Assembly (NCBI GenBank): GCA_903863035.1
Contig: CAIPAT010000246.1
Coordinates: forward strand, 1-64,000
Length of the DNA stretch: 64,000 bases
DNA from: an uncultured Lentisphaeria bacterium
GTDB taxonomy: Bacteria > Verrucomicrobiota > Lentisphaeria > Victivallales > Victivallaceae
Reading direction: 5' to 3'
How positions within the stretch are numbered: the first letter of the stretch is position 1; each line of letters starts with the position of its first letter. Positions 44,932-54,596 of this stretch are shown piece by piece. The notes below the pieces were generated by a model. That model saw nothing but the letters and a program-made list of their open reading frames with translations. It had not been told where the DNA came from and did not search any database. Both the position numbers and the translations under genes were made by a program.

Positions 44932-46002
44932 ATGACAGATACAATCAAATCAAAGGCGCAGGGCGGACGCGCTTATCTGCGGGAGGCAATCTTGTCCGGG
45001 AAATACAAACCCGGATCTTATCTGCCGTCTGCCCGTTCTATCGGCACGAAACTCAACATCTCCAAAAGTACGGTGCATAATATTTTCCGCCTGCTGCAGG
45101 AAGAAGGTCTGGTGCAACTTTATCCGGGGCGCGGCGTGCTGGTGACCGGAACCCTGGTCGGGCGTACAATACTCAAACGTTTTTTTCTAAAGACTTCTGA
45201 CTGGGGAACTTTCAATTATCTGCCGGTGGGATCGCAATTGTTACTTGGCGTATCGGCTGGCGCGGAGAAGAAAAATTCTGAATATATAATGAATTTTTCC
45301 GATTCGGATACCGTCACCGATGAAATTATAACTTTATACAGCAAAGGCGACATCCAAGGCGTCATATACTTTCAATGTAGTAATTATGCAGATTTGATCA
45401 AACCGCTTGAAAAGGCTGGCATCCCCTACGTCATTGCTTCGGATATGAACGGTTTTGATGCGGTAAAGGTGTTTTTGGATTTTCGTGAAGTTGCCAGAAA
45501 TGCAGTACGGTATTTGAAAAGCAAAGGACACCGGCGCATCGGAATCTGGCTCGGCAGTCTGGAAAATTATTTTTATAAAGAGTTCTTCACAGGATTCAAG
45601 GGAGCACTGGCCGAAGAGGATTTAGAGTTTAACAAAGAGTGGTGCATGGCGGATATTTCTCAGGAGGACAAAACGGCAGGCGATTATCTTACCCGACTCA
45701 AAGACAAAGACAACATGCCAAGTGCAATATTTACGGTTCGCGATTACCGGGCAAAATTACTTTTTAATTCGTGTCGGAAACTGAAGATCAGGATACCAGA
45801 CGACATTTCGGTTATTTCTTATGATGGTATCACCTGGCCAGATGCGGCGCTCAACGGGTTGTCGTATTTTACTGAACCGGCGCGCGAACAGGGCGAAGCC
45901 GCTGTAGATATGCTGCAAAAATGGATTATGAACGGCGAAAAACCTGAAAGCAGTCATATCCATAGCACACTTGTTGAGCGAACCAGCGTCAAACAATTGT
46001 AA
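44932..46002 (+). CDS. GntR-HTH/LacI-type sensor regulator 2
   Basis: The 356-residue protein has a GntR winged helix (LREAILSGKYKPGSYLPSARSIGTKLNISKSTVHNIFRLL, LVQLYPGRGVLV). A LacI-like effector domain follows (DIQGVIYFQCSNY, FREVARNAVRYLKSKGHRRIGIWLG, FTVRDYRAKLLFNSCRKLKIRIPDDISVISYDGI, TEPAREQGEAAVDMLQKW). ATG at 44932 is fixed by GGAGG five bases upstream. It has the same design as the regulator at 33721. No metabolic gene is adjacent except the divergent lipoprotein, so its target is unclear. Confidence 0.87.
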   Translation: MTDTIKSKAQGGRAYLREAILSGKYKPGSYLPSARSIGTKLNISKSTVHNIFRLLQEEGLVQLYPGRGVLVTGTLVGRTILKRFFLKTSDWGTFNYLPVGSQLLLGVSAGAEKKNSEYIMNFSDSDTVTDEIITLYSKGDIQGVIYFQCSNYADLIKPLEKAGIPYVIASDMNGFDAVKVFLDFREVARNAVRYLKSKGHRRIGIWLGSLENYFYKEFFTGFKGALAEEDLEFNKEWCMADISQEDKTAGDYLTRLKDKDNMPSAIFTVRDYRAKLLFNSCRKLKIRIPDDISVISYDGITWPDAALNGLSYFTEPAREQGEAAVDMLQKWIMNGEKPESSHIHSTLVERTSVKQL

Positions 46003-46335
46003 TGTTTCTATTCACGGCCTGGCACAAATACGATCATGCAGTCTCGACATTGAAATATTTTTAGACTTTATGCCGTCAGATTTACCTCCCCGGGATGGAC
46101 ACAATTTTTAAGCGGTACTTTTTAGTTTTGCATGGCATGGCCAAAGATTTTTTTACCCCGCCGCAAGGACGGTGTTTTTAAGGATAGAATAAATATCAAA
46201 TACCTGCCGTCTGACTCAACGTATTACGACAATCCGCTTGCTCGCCGGTTGAAACTCAAGGGTTCAAAGATTATATTTCTTAATGTTTTAATTATAATAA
46301 CGCACAGGTCATTTAAATTTAAATTGGAACTAGAA

Positions 46336-47016
46336 TTGAAATACTCAGCGGCAATTGATCTTTCAGGTAACGAGGCGGCATTTGCGGTTGTCTGTAGAGA
46401 ATCCGGCAATATAGTAATCAGCAGTACCCGCCCGATGACCGGCAGAAATTCTGCCACGCTCACCCCATGGGTGCTTGAATTGATAAACGACCACAGCATT
46501 CAGCTCGAGGAAATTGCCGAGTGGACTGTCGGCTCCGGGCCGGGCAGTTTTACCGGCATGCGCCTGGCGGCGGCGCTGGTCGCCGGCATCACTTTCGGTA
46601 ATGCAAACATTAAAACCCGCTGTGTGCCGACTGCTGTCGCACTGGCGTCCGTGATGCAAACCAGTCCAGGCGACAGCATTGCCGCCGTTTTTGACGGGCG
46701 CAACAGCGAAATCCTGGTTTTCGAGCTGGTTAATCAAGGCGGAGAAATTATTCCAGCCGGCAAAAATGACGTCCTTTCAGCAGAAGATGCCGAAACATTT
46801 TTCAACGACCGGAAGTTTACTCATCTGGTCGCCCTGGAAAAAGATCATGCGGCCATCGCAAAAGTTGCGGACGCGAATACACTGGAACGGTTCAAGATGA
46901 TTGAACATATATCGCCGGAAAAATTAATTTCCGCACAGTGTGCTGAATGGGACAATGACCTGACCGATTTAGTTTATATCCGTCCGGCAGTCTTCACCGG
47001 ACCGGCAGCCGTTTAA
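46336..47016 (+). CDS. tsaB: tRNA N6-threonylcarbamoyladenosine protein TsaB
   Basis: TsaB is the structural partner of TsaD in making t6A37 of tRNA. About 226 residues, beginning KYSAAIDLSGNEAAFAV (normal TsaB N-terminus) with TTG as start codon and GGA a few bases upstream. The signature GSGPGSFTGMRLAAALVAG is near residues 65-83. A longer reading back to 46132 adds residues not found in the family. The 333 bp before the start contain no gene. No tsaD, tsaE or rimI is adjacent. Confidence 0.88.
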   Translation: MKYSAAIDLSGNEAAFAVVCRESGNIVISSTRPMTGRNSATLTPWVLELINDHSIQLEEIAEWTVGSGPGSFTGMRLAAALVAGITFGNANIKTRCVPTAVALASVMQTSPGDSIAAVFDGRNSEILVFELVNQGGEIIPAGKNDVLSAEDAETFFNDRKFTHLVALEKDHAAIAKVADANTLERFKMIEHISPEKLISAQCAEWDNDLTDLVYIRPAVFTGPAAV

Positions 47017-47275
47017 TAGGGAAGTCAGGTGTTAAGTGTCTGGTGTTGGAAAAAGACAAATGATAATCAGGAATGAGTGAAAGAATTATGTCAGGAGACA
47101 GTGTTCCACGCGAAGGAGCGGAGAACGCGGAGTGAAAATATCGAAAGACAAGTAGGCGAATGATTGCGTTCCACGCAAACATCCACTGACTCCAGTTTCA
47201 TATTTTTTTGTCTTTGTTTCGTGGTAAAAACGGATTTCCTGGTTGTAACAATAGATTATGGAAAATTAAAATATT

Positions 47276-47983
47276 ATGGCAAAAAGCAAGAAAAAATCAA
47301 AAAGTTCCGGACTGGCTGGCTTTATCGGCAAAATGTTGCTGGTAATCGCAGCCATGTTGCTGGTATTCATCGTAGTCCTGGCGTTTGCAGTCCTCGGTTC
47401 GCAGCCTAAATTGCAAACGAATAATCTCAGTTCAAATCAGCTTAAACTGCAATCCGTAATCATTAACCGCATGCTGGCGGATATAATAAAAAGCAAAGAC
47501 GGCGATATCAGCCAGGTTGAGCTTTCCGAAGAAGAAGTAAACTCCATCTTTACTACTCTGGAAAACGGCAGCAAACTATTGGACTTCTTTTCCGTAAATG
47601 ACCAGAGCAGCGCACAGATCCAGCCGCCGCAGAATTATAAACTATTGTTTCAAAACAAGAAATTAATCATTGATATTGCCGTTGACACCAAATTTAACAA
47701 TCCGTTCGGCTCATACATCTGGCTGAACATTCACGGCACTCCGGAAATAACTGATAAAGACGCCTGGATCAATGTTGAATCGGCTTCCGCCGGGATACTG
47801 CCGCTGCCGAAAGACGTTACCGCGACTGCGGTCAGGATGATGCTTGATAAATTCAAGGATGAAAAATATTACAAAATTGCCCGTGAAGTAATAGTCCGAG
47901 CCAGTGTCACCCCGGAAGGAAAACTTCTGATCGTATACCGGCCCAATAAATTGAGAAAACTTGTTTTCAAAAACCTCTTTTAA
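47276..47983 (+). CDS. single-pass membrane-anchored protein
   Basis: The 235-residue protein starts with a very basic tail (AKSKKKSKSS). One membrane helix follows (MLLVIAAMLLVFIVVLAFAVLG), then a ~190-residue extracytoplasmic domain with LSEEEVNSIFTTLENGSK, YIWLNIHGTPEITD, WINVESASAGILPLPKD and EGKLLIVYRPNKLRKLVF. The topology and motifs recall the DUF2140/YpmS type of lipid-binding-like envelope proteins, but I am not sure. The frame upstream (47017-47275) has no gene. Confidence 0.65.
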   Translation: MAKSKKKSKSSGLAGFIGKMLLVIAAMLLVFIVVLAFAVLGSQPKLQTNNLSSNQLKLQSVIINRMLADIIKSKDGDISQVELSEEEVNSIFTTLENGSKLLDFFSVNDQSSAQIQPPQNYKLLFQNKKLIIDIAVDTKFNNPFGSYIWLNIHGTPEITDKDAWINVESASAGILPLPKDVTATAVRMMLDKFKDEKYYKIAREVIVRASVTPEGKLLIVYRPNKLRKLVFKNLF

Positions 47984-48096
47984 TAACCGTCCCGTATCCT
48001 CCGGAAATATGGCAATGCAAGATTTTCTGTTTTTTAGCCATTCAGCAATGGAAAATAATTATTTAAAGATGTATTTTAAAGTCCTGTTTTCTCCTT

Positions 48097-48182
48097 GCCC
48101 GGATGGCGGAATGGCAGACGCAACAGACTTAAAATCTGTCTCCCGATAGGGAATGCGGGTTCGACTCCCGCTCCGGGCACCA
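48097..48182 (+). tRNA. tRNA-Leu (TAA anticodon)
   Basis: The acceptor stem is GCCCGGA/TCCGGGC, with discriminator A and encoded CCA (48180-48182). The anticodon arm is ACAGA-CTTAAAA-TCTGT with anticodon TAA. A long variable arm (CTCCCGATAGGGAAT) marks a class II tRNA, and the T-arm is GCGGGTTCGACTCCCGC. The CCA end borders AT-rich, gene-poor sequence, a typical integration site. Confidence 0.96.
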
Positions 48183-48774
48183 TCACTTTAAGCTCAAAAA
48201 TACCACAAACAAGAGTTTTGTGATTTTCTTGTGATAGCCCGTTTTATGCCATGAAAAGTCGAATAACACGAGCATAACACGAAACTTTTTCCGAGGCTAA
48301 TTGAGTGCAAAGACTAACCCCCCTATCAATATGAATAACACGAGCAAGTTTCGACGCAGATATATGTTGAGAAAATCACAATGAAACTGCTGTAAAATCG
48401 CACACTGTTTTTCATATATACTATGTCATAAATTCTTTATGAAATTATGCAAATGAGGTTAAGTCGATTAACGTGCTACAAAAAATGATAGTTGATTATC
48501 TTTCGGAGCAATAGTTTAAAACGTTATGCAACAAAACGCAGAAGAAACTCAAAACTCTATTCAACGGTTATTATTTCGCTTGAAACAATTATTTTGAAGA
48601 TTAGCTTAACAGAAAGAGTTTTGTGTAAAACGTTATTTGCTAATAATTAAAGAGATACAATGTGATTATTCAATGCCCGCATTGTCGACAACAACTTAGA
48701 TTGAAAGAGAATGTATCATTAACCTTTATAAAATTATTTTAAAATAATCAAGGCATTTAGGATGAGAAAAGATT
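48183..48774. other. repeat-containing gap after tRNA-Leu
   Basis: There is no full gene in 592 bp. Short direct repeats are present: AATAACACGAGCA at 48262-48274 and 48334-48346; AGAGTTTTGTG at 48212-48222 and 48615-48625; TAAAACGTTAT at 48517-48527 and 48626-48636. CAAAACTCT near 48550 pairs with AGAGTTTTG at 48615. This looks like scar sequence at the border of an inserted region. A second copy of the tRNA 3' end is not seen inside the window. Confidence 0.45.
48661..48741 (+). pseudogene. truncated zinc-ribbon peptide, 26 codons
   Basis: GTG at 48661 with GAGATA upstream starts a frame reading IIQCPHCRQQLRLKEN and stopping shortly after. It resembles the N-terminus of small zinc-ribbon proteins (CPxC near the start) but has only one Cys pair. 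It is either a truncated gene end at the island border or chance. Confidence 0.3.
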
Positions 48775-50793
48775 ATGAATAAATTTATCGCCAAGACAGT
48801 AATCATGTGTATTTGTGCCGTGTCATTCTTCGCACATAACAATTGTGCCGGCCAGGACGGTAGCAGAGTAAGTATTGACGGCGCGAACGATGACCCGACA
48901 AAGCCCGCGGGCTCCCCAATTACCTTAACCCGTCTGGTACAGCCTTTTGTGGCTAAGCAAACAGTCAATTATATTGGCACGCCAGCTTTATCTGCGCGAA
49001 ACTGGCGCGTTGGAGAGAAAGTTGAAATTGGGATTGAACAGTTTACAATAGAATCAATCAAAATAAGCGGAAGCGGAACTAAGGTGACAGGGACTCTGGC
49101 ATCATTTGACATTATTACTCTCGTGGAAAAACCCAAGTTTGACTATCCTGCATTTTATCCTGTAGTTTATCTCGGTCATGGTTACAAGGCATCCGTTCTG
49201 GAAATTCGCGATATACTTTCGCTATACGCAGAGCGAAAATCAATTTCAAATTACGATCCGTCCCTGAACTCTCACTTTGGGCCAGAACAGAAAGTTAATG
49301 ATATTGTTCTTTCAGGTTCTGAGTCACAAGTGTTAGATTGGTGCCGTGGAGAAAAAGTGGAAATTGGGGGTTGGCAGTTTAGGCAGCAGTTTACAATAGA
49401 TGGCGCGTTTATAAGTTTGCCAGGGTCAGGAGGAGGAATTGAAAAAATCCATGTTGTTCTCATTGAAAAACCAGCGGGGCGCTTTGCAGCAGGAACCCCT
49501 GTAAAGTATCTCAGACCAGGTCGCAGCGCGAATTCTGACGCAGGCGGTCCGGCATCTGCTCCGGGAAATCGCGAAATACGTCCATTCACCCAGAACTTGA
49601 CAGAAAAACGATTACTTGGAAATGTTTTTCTGCTCCAGCAGTTTGGACCTGAACAGCTATTTAATTCTATTGTTATTCCATTTTTTATATTTAAGGCAGG
49701 TTATATGCCAGATGTGCGAGGGTATTCTGGAGGAAAATTGCAAATTGGGAATCAGCAATTTACCGTGGGGGCGGCACGGCAGGGTGTGGAAGTCATAAAT
49801 ATTGGCTCAAAAAGGTTCATCTCCGTTTCCCGTCTTTTTCTACTTGAAAAACCCACGGAGAGCTATCCTGCGGGAACTCCTGTAATGTATCTCGGACATG
49901 ACGCCGCACCTGGCCGCAACGCGAATCCTGACGCAGGCAGTCCGGCATCCGTTCCGGAAAATCGTGACATACGTCCATTAACCCGGAACAATGTGGTCAT
50001 TGACAACAGAAGCGGCGAACTGGCAAAAACGGTAGAACAACCAGTTTCAAAAACCAATCTGGTCCAGCAATTTGGACCTGAGCAGACTGTTAATTATATT
50101 GGTATTCCAGCTTTATATGCGCGAAATTGGCGCGTTGGAGCAAAATTGCAAATTGTGAATCAACAGTTTACAATAGAATCAATCAGAATAAGCGGAAGCG
50201 GAACTAAGGCTGAAGGGACTTTGGCATCATTTGATATTGTTGTTCTCGCCGAAAAGCCAGCGGTAAATTACCCTGCGGGAACTCATGTAATGTATCTCGG
50301 AGATGGCGCTCCTGGACGCAACGCGAATCCTGACGCTGGCATTCCAGCATCCGTTCCGGAAAAGCCTAAAAAGACTGAAGAATTATTTATTATTGGAAAT
50401 AATGATTCAAGCATTCCGGCATCCGTTCCGGAAAAGCCCAAAAAGCCTGAAGAATTATTCATTACCGAAAAACCGTACACAAAAAATGACAAAAAGTGGC
50501 CTGCAATGTCAGGCGAGCTTAACGGTGCAATGGAAGTACGGATTAAAAACCCGAATAATTTTGAAGTAAAAGTTGGTTTACGTTCCGGTGGCAAGGGAAA
50601 GGATTTTGTTGTTTTGGCAAATTCGATAAAGTCGGTTAAAGTACCGAATGGCCAATATGATATTTTCTTCCGGTACTCAACAGATTCGGATAAATTGTTC
50701 CAGGGCGACAGTTTTAAAATCAACAATAATGGTATTGAAATTCAAATTGTCAAGGTGGTGAATGGAAACTATAAGATCCGGCAGGTAAAATAA
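48775..50793 (+). CDS. exported repeat protein, 672 residues
   Basis: A signal peptide (AKTVIMCICAVSFFAHNNCAGQ) is followed by four copies of a ~90-residue domain. Copies begin at about residues 60, 160, 285 and 425. Each contains FGPEQ or a variant, a V-N-YIG / FNSIV strand, GxKLQIxNQQFT, a VLLEKP-type strand and YPAGTPVxYLG. Linkers are rich in Asn/Asp/Pro (GRNANPDAGSPASVPE). Copies 1 and 4 are nearly identical. The last ~100 residues are another domain (NPNNFEVKVGLRSGGKGKDF, VPNGQYDIFFRYSTDS, FKINNNGIEIQIVKV). It is probably a surface-exposed adhesion or binding protein. The family is unknown. Confidence 0.72.
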   Translation: MNKFIAKTVIMCICAVSFFAHNNCAGQDGSRVSIDGANDDPTKPAGSPITLTRLVQPFVAKQTVNYIGTPALSARNWRVGEKVEIGIEQFTIESIKISGSGTKVTGTLASFDIITLVEKPKFDYPAFYPVVYLGHGYKASVLEIRDILSLYAERKSISNYDPSLNSHFGPEQKVNDIVLSGSESQVLDWCRGEKVEIGGWQFRQQFTIDGAFISLPGSGGGIEKIHVVLIEKPAGRFAAGTPVKYLRPGRSANSDAGGPASAPGNREIRPFTQNLTEKRLLGNVFLLQQFGPEQLFNSIVIPFFIFKAGYMPDVRGYSGGKLQIGNQQFTVGAARQGVEVINIGSKRFISVSRLFLLEKPTESYPAGTPVMYLGHDAAPGRNANPDAGSPASVPENRDIRPLTRNNVVIDNRSGELAKTVEQPVSKTNLVQQFGPEQTVNYIGIPALYARNWRVGAKLQIVNQQFTIESIRISGSGTKAEGTLASFDIVVLAEKPAVNYPAGTHVMYLGDGAPGRNANPDAGIPASVPEKPKKTEELFIIGNNDSSIPASVPEKPKKPEELFITEKPYTKNDKKWPAMSGELNGAMEVRIKNPNNFEVKVGLRSGGKGKDFVVLANSIKSVKVPNGQYDIFFRYSTDSDKLFQGDSFKINNNGIEIQIVKVVNGNYKIRQVK

Positions 50794-50888
50794 AGAATCT
50801 ACTTCAGTCCATCCTGTTCCCCGTCGCAAGCGACGGGGTATTACGGACGAACTTCCACGCCCTGCGGGCGGGCCGGAGATTCGAAGAC
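50791..50888 (+). repeat. ~98-bp dispersed repeat, copy B
   Basis: This copy aligns with 39546-39644. It begins in the TAA stop of the exported repeat protein. It contains CCCCGTCGC-AA-GCGACGGGG (50819-50838), a perfect 9-bp stem, and CGCCC/GGGCG. It can act as terminator of the upstream gene. Confidence 0.7.
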
Positions 50889-51055
50889 CAAAGCCAAAAC
50901 AAAGAACAAAGTCGACCCAATTGAACCCAACTGAGTAAAAATTGCATAAGCTTTTCTATAAAGTATCTTGAAATATTATTAGGTTAGTTTATATTTATTA
51001 AGGAGTTTTTTTATTTTACTTATTTTTATTTGACAAAAAGCAAAAGAATTATTTT

Positions 51056-51406
51056 ATGAAAGCGAATTTAAAGCGTCAACTTCTAATCGTTTTAACCGGT
51101 ATTTTTTCTATTTCAATTCTCCTTCTTTCTAGCGGATGTGCGACAGGATTTCCTAACGGCTTGATTTACACTCATGTCAAGTTGCCAGTGACCGCTGCGC
51201 CTGATTACTCGCAAATCAAAGACACAAAAAAGGGAACAGCCTATTGCAAAAAGTTTCTTGGCTTAGTTGCATGGGGTGATGCCAGCATTGAGGCTGCGGC
51301 AAAGAATTGTCCATCCGGACAGATAAAGAAAATTCAACGAGTTGAATATGAAGCAGTAGATTGCCTGGGCTGTGGAACATATTATACCCACGTTTACGGG
51401 GAATAA
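51056..51406 (+). CDS. TRL-like lipoprotein
   Basis: The 116-residue protein has a signal peptide with lipobox (ISILLLSSGC). It matches the TRL-like family layout: a GTAYCKKFLGLVAWGDASIEAAAKN segment, IKKIQRVEYEAVDCLGCGTYYTHVYGE at the end and GLIYTHVKLPV near the start. Extra cysteines (AYCKK, KNCPS, DCLGCG) are unusual for the family and may form disulfides in the periplasm. The ribosome site is weak. The function of TRL-like proteins is not known. It sits just before the PKD/tubulin gene set. Confidence 0.8.
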   Translation: MKANLKRQLLIVLTGIFSISILLLSSGCATGFPNGLIYTHVKLPVTAAPDYSQIKDTKKGTAYCKKFLGLVAWGDASIEAAAKNCPSGQIKKIQRVEYEAVDCLGCGTYYTHVYGE

Positions 51407-51459
51407 AGCAAAGTATGCCAGTTTCGACGAAACTGGCCTTTTAATTTACAGGAGATAAA

Positions 51460-53532
51460 ATGAATATTTTTTCAGGATTGGCAAATCCCATTCGTTCCAT
51501 TTTTATCGTTCTCGTCTTTTTATCATTATTTATTCCAGTGACAGCCTTTTCGCAGACAACCGATAAGACACTAAGGATATATCTCGACTGCTCAGGAGAA
51601 ATGCAGAGAGGCGATATAATGAAGACGACTGCGGCGGTTTTGGCGGCGGAACTGCCGAAATTCTACGAAAGCAAAGAGATTCCCAACAGACTATTAATTC
51701 TAGTGGATGCATTTTGCATAAAATCAGGGCAGCCGTTAATTGAATCCAGATTTGATTTCAGAATAGGCCAGCAGAATACTGCTCCTTACACAAATCTGAG
51801 GGACTTTCAAGCGCCTTCAATGTGGGCGGATGCCGAAAGTGATATCAACAGCCTGGTTAATCGTGCGGCGTGGACGGGAGATGTCAAAAATTCAAACACC
51901 ATTTTAGTAATCCTGACTAATTCGAGAAAATCGCTTGATCCTGACGATGTAATCACGATAAATAACACTGCAGATAAAATTGGTTCCAAGATAATTCAAA
52001 TCATACTTCCCCGGCCCAACGACGACAGTACGGATGAGGCACTTGGTATCATATTGAATAAAACTATCTCCAAACTGCTTCAGACAATAAAATTGGAAAT
52101 GCAGAAAGTTGTCGCTAAATTTGCGGCAGTGCCAGTTGATCTGAAAGTCACGTTCAAGAACAATTCTGAAAATGCGACAATATTTTCATGGGATTTCGGG
52201 AACGGAGAAAAATCCGATCAGCAGTCTCCGTCTGCAGTGACATATAGAAAGCCGGGGAATTACCATGTGAGCCTTACTGCCTCAAACGGCGTCAAAACAG
52301 AGAAATTCAGTTTGACCGTCACGGTCAGCTCAAAAACTTCTGAAGTCAAGGCAAAATTTGAAGTGCAGCCGGATTCCGGACCGGTTCCTTTGATTGTCAA
52401 TATTACAAATCTTTCTCAAAATACGAATAAATGCGAATGGGATTTTGGAAACGGAGAAAACTCCGCAGAAACAAGTCCGTCTCCTGTAAGTTATTTAACG
52501 CCTGGCAATTTCACGATAACTCTCACAGTCACAGATGAAAATGGAAAAAAAGACTCTTGCAGTATGGATATAAATGCACTTGAGGCCCGAAAAACGGCAA
52601 AGGCGCTTTTTGAGTCAAAAACTTCAAGCAAAACCGCTCCGTCGACAGTCTCTTTCACCGATAAATCGGAAAATGCTTTAAAGCTCAAATGGGATTTTGG
52701 CGATATTCAATCAAAAGATAATTTCTCAGAAGAACGGAATCCAAAACATACTTACAAGACCCATGGAGACTTTAAGGTGACCTTGAAAGCCACAGGTGCG
52801 GATGGAAAAGAGTCAGAGGTGTCGAGAACAATTAATGTCACAAAACGAGAAGAAATAGCGACGCAAGTTGTTAAGAAAACACCGGTAAGTATTTTTTCCG
52901 CAGATACTGTTAAGGGCAAGGCCCCGCTTGAGGTTAAATTCCAAAACAACTCTGAAAATGCCACGTCTTTTCAATGGGATTTTGCAGACGGGAAAAGAAG
53001 CAATGAGAAAAGTCCTAAACATTTATTTGAAAAAGCCGGAAAATACAAAGTGAAACTTACGGCTGCCGAAGATACTGACACTGATACTGCCTACAAAGAA
53101 ATCACTGTCGGCGAGAAAGAATCAACAAAGATTCCTCTAATTATTTTTTTGCTTATGATTGTGAGTGCGGCTGGCTATTTTCTATTCAGATTTATTTTCC
53201 CGCCTAAAACCCTTAACGTTATCTATAAGAAAAATAATCAAGCGACTGAAAATTCTCCTAAAAAAATTCAAAAATCAATTTCAATGGCCGCTGTATTCGG
53301 ATGTGAAAAGAATTTCAAGATTTTTATGTGTCTTGACACTGAAAGTGATGAAATGAAAATTCAGTTCCTTTCGCTGGACGACAAACCAATCACTCTTCAG
53401 AGCGCATTGGATCCGAACAGAACAGTTGCTTTGCAAAAAGACACGATGACAAGCCCCGCAAGGCTTGGCGAATATAAGATACTTGGAACGAACGATTCAT
53501 TTGAAGTTACGATGCATTCAGAAGAAGCATAA
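51460..53532 (+). CDS. vWA-like, four-PKD transmembrane protein
   Basis: 690 residues. A signal peptide (about 1-31) is followed by a vWA-like fold at about 37-200 with a degenerate MIDAS (YLDCSGEM: D43, S45) and ILVILTNSRKSLDPDD. Four PKD domains follow, marked by WDFGNGEK, WDFGNGEN, WDFGD and WDFAD near 243, 327, 410 and 505. One membrane helix lies at about 557-579 (IPLIIFLLMIVSAAGYFLF), then a ~110-residue cytoplasmic domain. The protein can link an extracellular or periplasmic signal to cytoplasmic partners. AGGAG precedes the ATG. It starts the same-strand gene set with the tubulin-like and SrfB-like proteins. Confidence 0.8.
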   Translation: MNIFSGLANPIRSIFIVLVFLSLFIPVTAFSQTTDKTLRIYLDCSGEMQRGDIMKTTAAVLAAELPKFYESKEIPNRLLILVDAFCIKSGQPLIESRFDFRIGQQNTAPYTNLRDFQAPSMWADAESDINSLVNRAAWTGDVKNSNTILVILTNSRKSLDPDDVITINNTADKIGSKIIQIILPRPNDDSTDEALGIILNKTISKLLQTIKLEMQKVVAKFAAVPVDLKVTFKNNSENATIFSWDFGNGEKSDQQSPSAVTYRKPGNYHVSLTASNGVKTEKFSLTVTVSSKTSEVKAKFEVQPDSGPVPLIVNITNLSQNTNKCEWDFGNGENSAETSPSPVSYLTPGNFTITLTVTDENGKKDSCSMDINALEARKTAKALFESKTSSKTAPSTVSFTDKSENALKLKWDFGDIQSKDNFSEERNPKHTYKTHGDFKVTLKATGADGKESEVSRTINVTKREEIATQVVKKTPVSIFSADTVKGKAPLEVKFQNNSENATSFQWDFADGKRSNEKSPKHLFEKAGKYKVKLTAAEDTDTDTAYKEITVGEKESTKIPLIIFLLMIVSAAGYFLFRFIFPPKTLNVIYKKNNQATENSPKKIQKSISMAAVFGCEKNFKIFMCLDTESDEMKIQFLSLDDKPITLQSALDPNRTVALQKDTMTSPARLGEYKILGTNDSFEVTMHSEEA

Positions 53533-53555
53533 AATAACTAGGAAGGGGAGTATTT

Positions 53556-54578
53556 ATGACTTGGCAACACTGGTGGTTTTTAACGAAGGAAACATTAAGC
53601 CCTGAAACCGGAACCTGGATTATGATCGTTCTGCCATTGCTGGCGGCATTGATCATGATTGTGTATTACAGGGGTAAAACTCCGCCGTTCAAAGGAGCAT
53701 GGAGCGAACTTGGCCGGCGATGGGCTGTTATCGGCCTTGCAATGATTATTGCTGCATTGCTCGCATACTTTTCATCAATGTATTATTATAATACTCATTC
53801 CACAGCCTACGATCTGTACAAGGTTCGTATCGAAAAAGAGACATATGATATTTTCTCAGAACGGGAAGCCAATGACCAAATACAGCGGCTAGCGAAATAT
53901 TGCGATGAAGAACCGCTTAAAAAAATCATCGAGGATGTTGTAGAAGATATCCCGACGGGGAAAAGGCAAAAGTGCGTAAGTGCTGCACTAAGAACTCCCT
54001 GGACGAAAAAGATAAAATATAGTTATGATTTCGGTAATAATTTTTTCGACTCTCTTTACTGGTCAGATGAAAAGATAGAAGAATTTAAAAAAATAAACGG
54101 CGCGACGCCTGGAGTTGTCGGCAATTTTTCTTTTTCCCCGGAACAAGTGGAACTATATAAAAATAACAAATTTGAAAAACTTCATGAAAGTTTGTCCAAA
54201 ATACAATGGAAATATCTGGTTGATCAGTTTGTGCGTAAGATGAATAAAGATGAGGCCATTGGCTTCATCGAATGCCTTGTGGAAGAATATGGCAAGGACG
54301 ACGAGATTATTACAGCGTTAAAAGACGGAACTCCCAACGCCAAAGAGATGAAGAAGAAAGGACTTAAATATGTATTGGAGGATATGGCATCCGGCAAGAA
54401 ATATGCTTTTCTCGCCGGGGTTCCCGATGACTTTGAAATTTTCGATTTTTACATTACTAACTGCAACTGGCTTCGAGAACTGCCGTATGTCCTGATTTAT
54501 CTGATTGTCGGGATCGTAATGATTATTTCAGGCGGCATTATGATTCGCCAGGGCAAAAGACCTATATTAACCATATAA
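53556..54578 (+). CDS. three-helix membrane protein, unknown
   Basis: The 340-residue protein has two N-terminal membrane helices (WIMIVLPLLAALIMIVYY, AVIGLAMIIAALLAYFSSMYYY) and one near the C-terminus (YVLIYLIVGIVMIISGGIMI). Between them are about 230 soluble, charged, mostly helical residues (FSEREANDQIQRLAKYCDEEPLKKIIEDVVEDI, YLVDQFVRKMNKDEAIGFIECLVEEYGKDDE). AAGGGGAG lies before the ATG, 23 bp after the PKD protein. No family is recognised. The loop may contact the PKD protein or the GTPase, by position only. Confidence 0.7.
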   Translation: MTWQHWWFLTKETLSPETGTWIMIVLPLLAALIMIVYYRGKTPPFKGAWSELGRRWAVIGLAMIIAALLAYFSSMYYYNTHSTAYDLYKVRIEKETYDIFSEREANDQIQRLAKYCDEEPLKKIIEDVVEDIPTGKRQKCVSAALRTPWTKKIKYSYDFGNNFFDSLYWSDEKIEEFKKINGATPGVVGNFSFSPEQVELYKNNKFEKLHESLSKIQWKYLVDQFVRKMNKDEAIGFIECLVEEYGKDDEIITALKDGTPNAKEMKKKGLKYVLEDMASGKKYAFLAGVPDDFEIFDFYITNCNWLRELPYVLIYLIVGIVMIISGGIMIRQGKRPILTI

Positions 54579-54596
54579 GCACCGGAGAAATTTATA

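Noticed and set aside
46132-46335. N-terminal extension of TsaB
   Set aside because: The extension is unlike TsaB homologues, while TTG at 46336 gives the exact family N-terminus and length.
48517-48636. Integron attC sites because of AACGTTAT repeats
   Set aside because: Only an 11-bp direct repeat is present, without the inverted core sites or cassette structure of attC.
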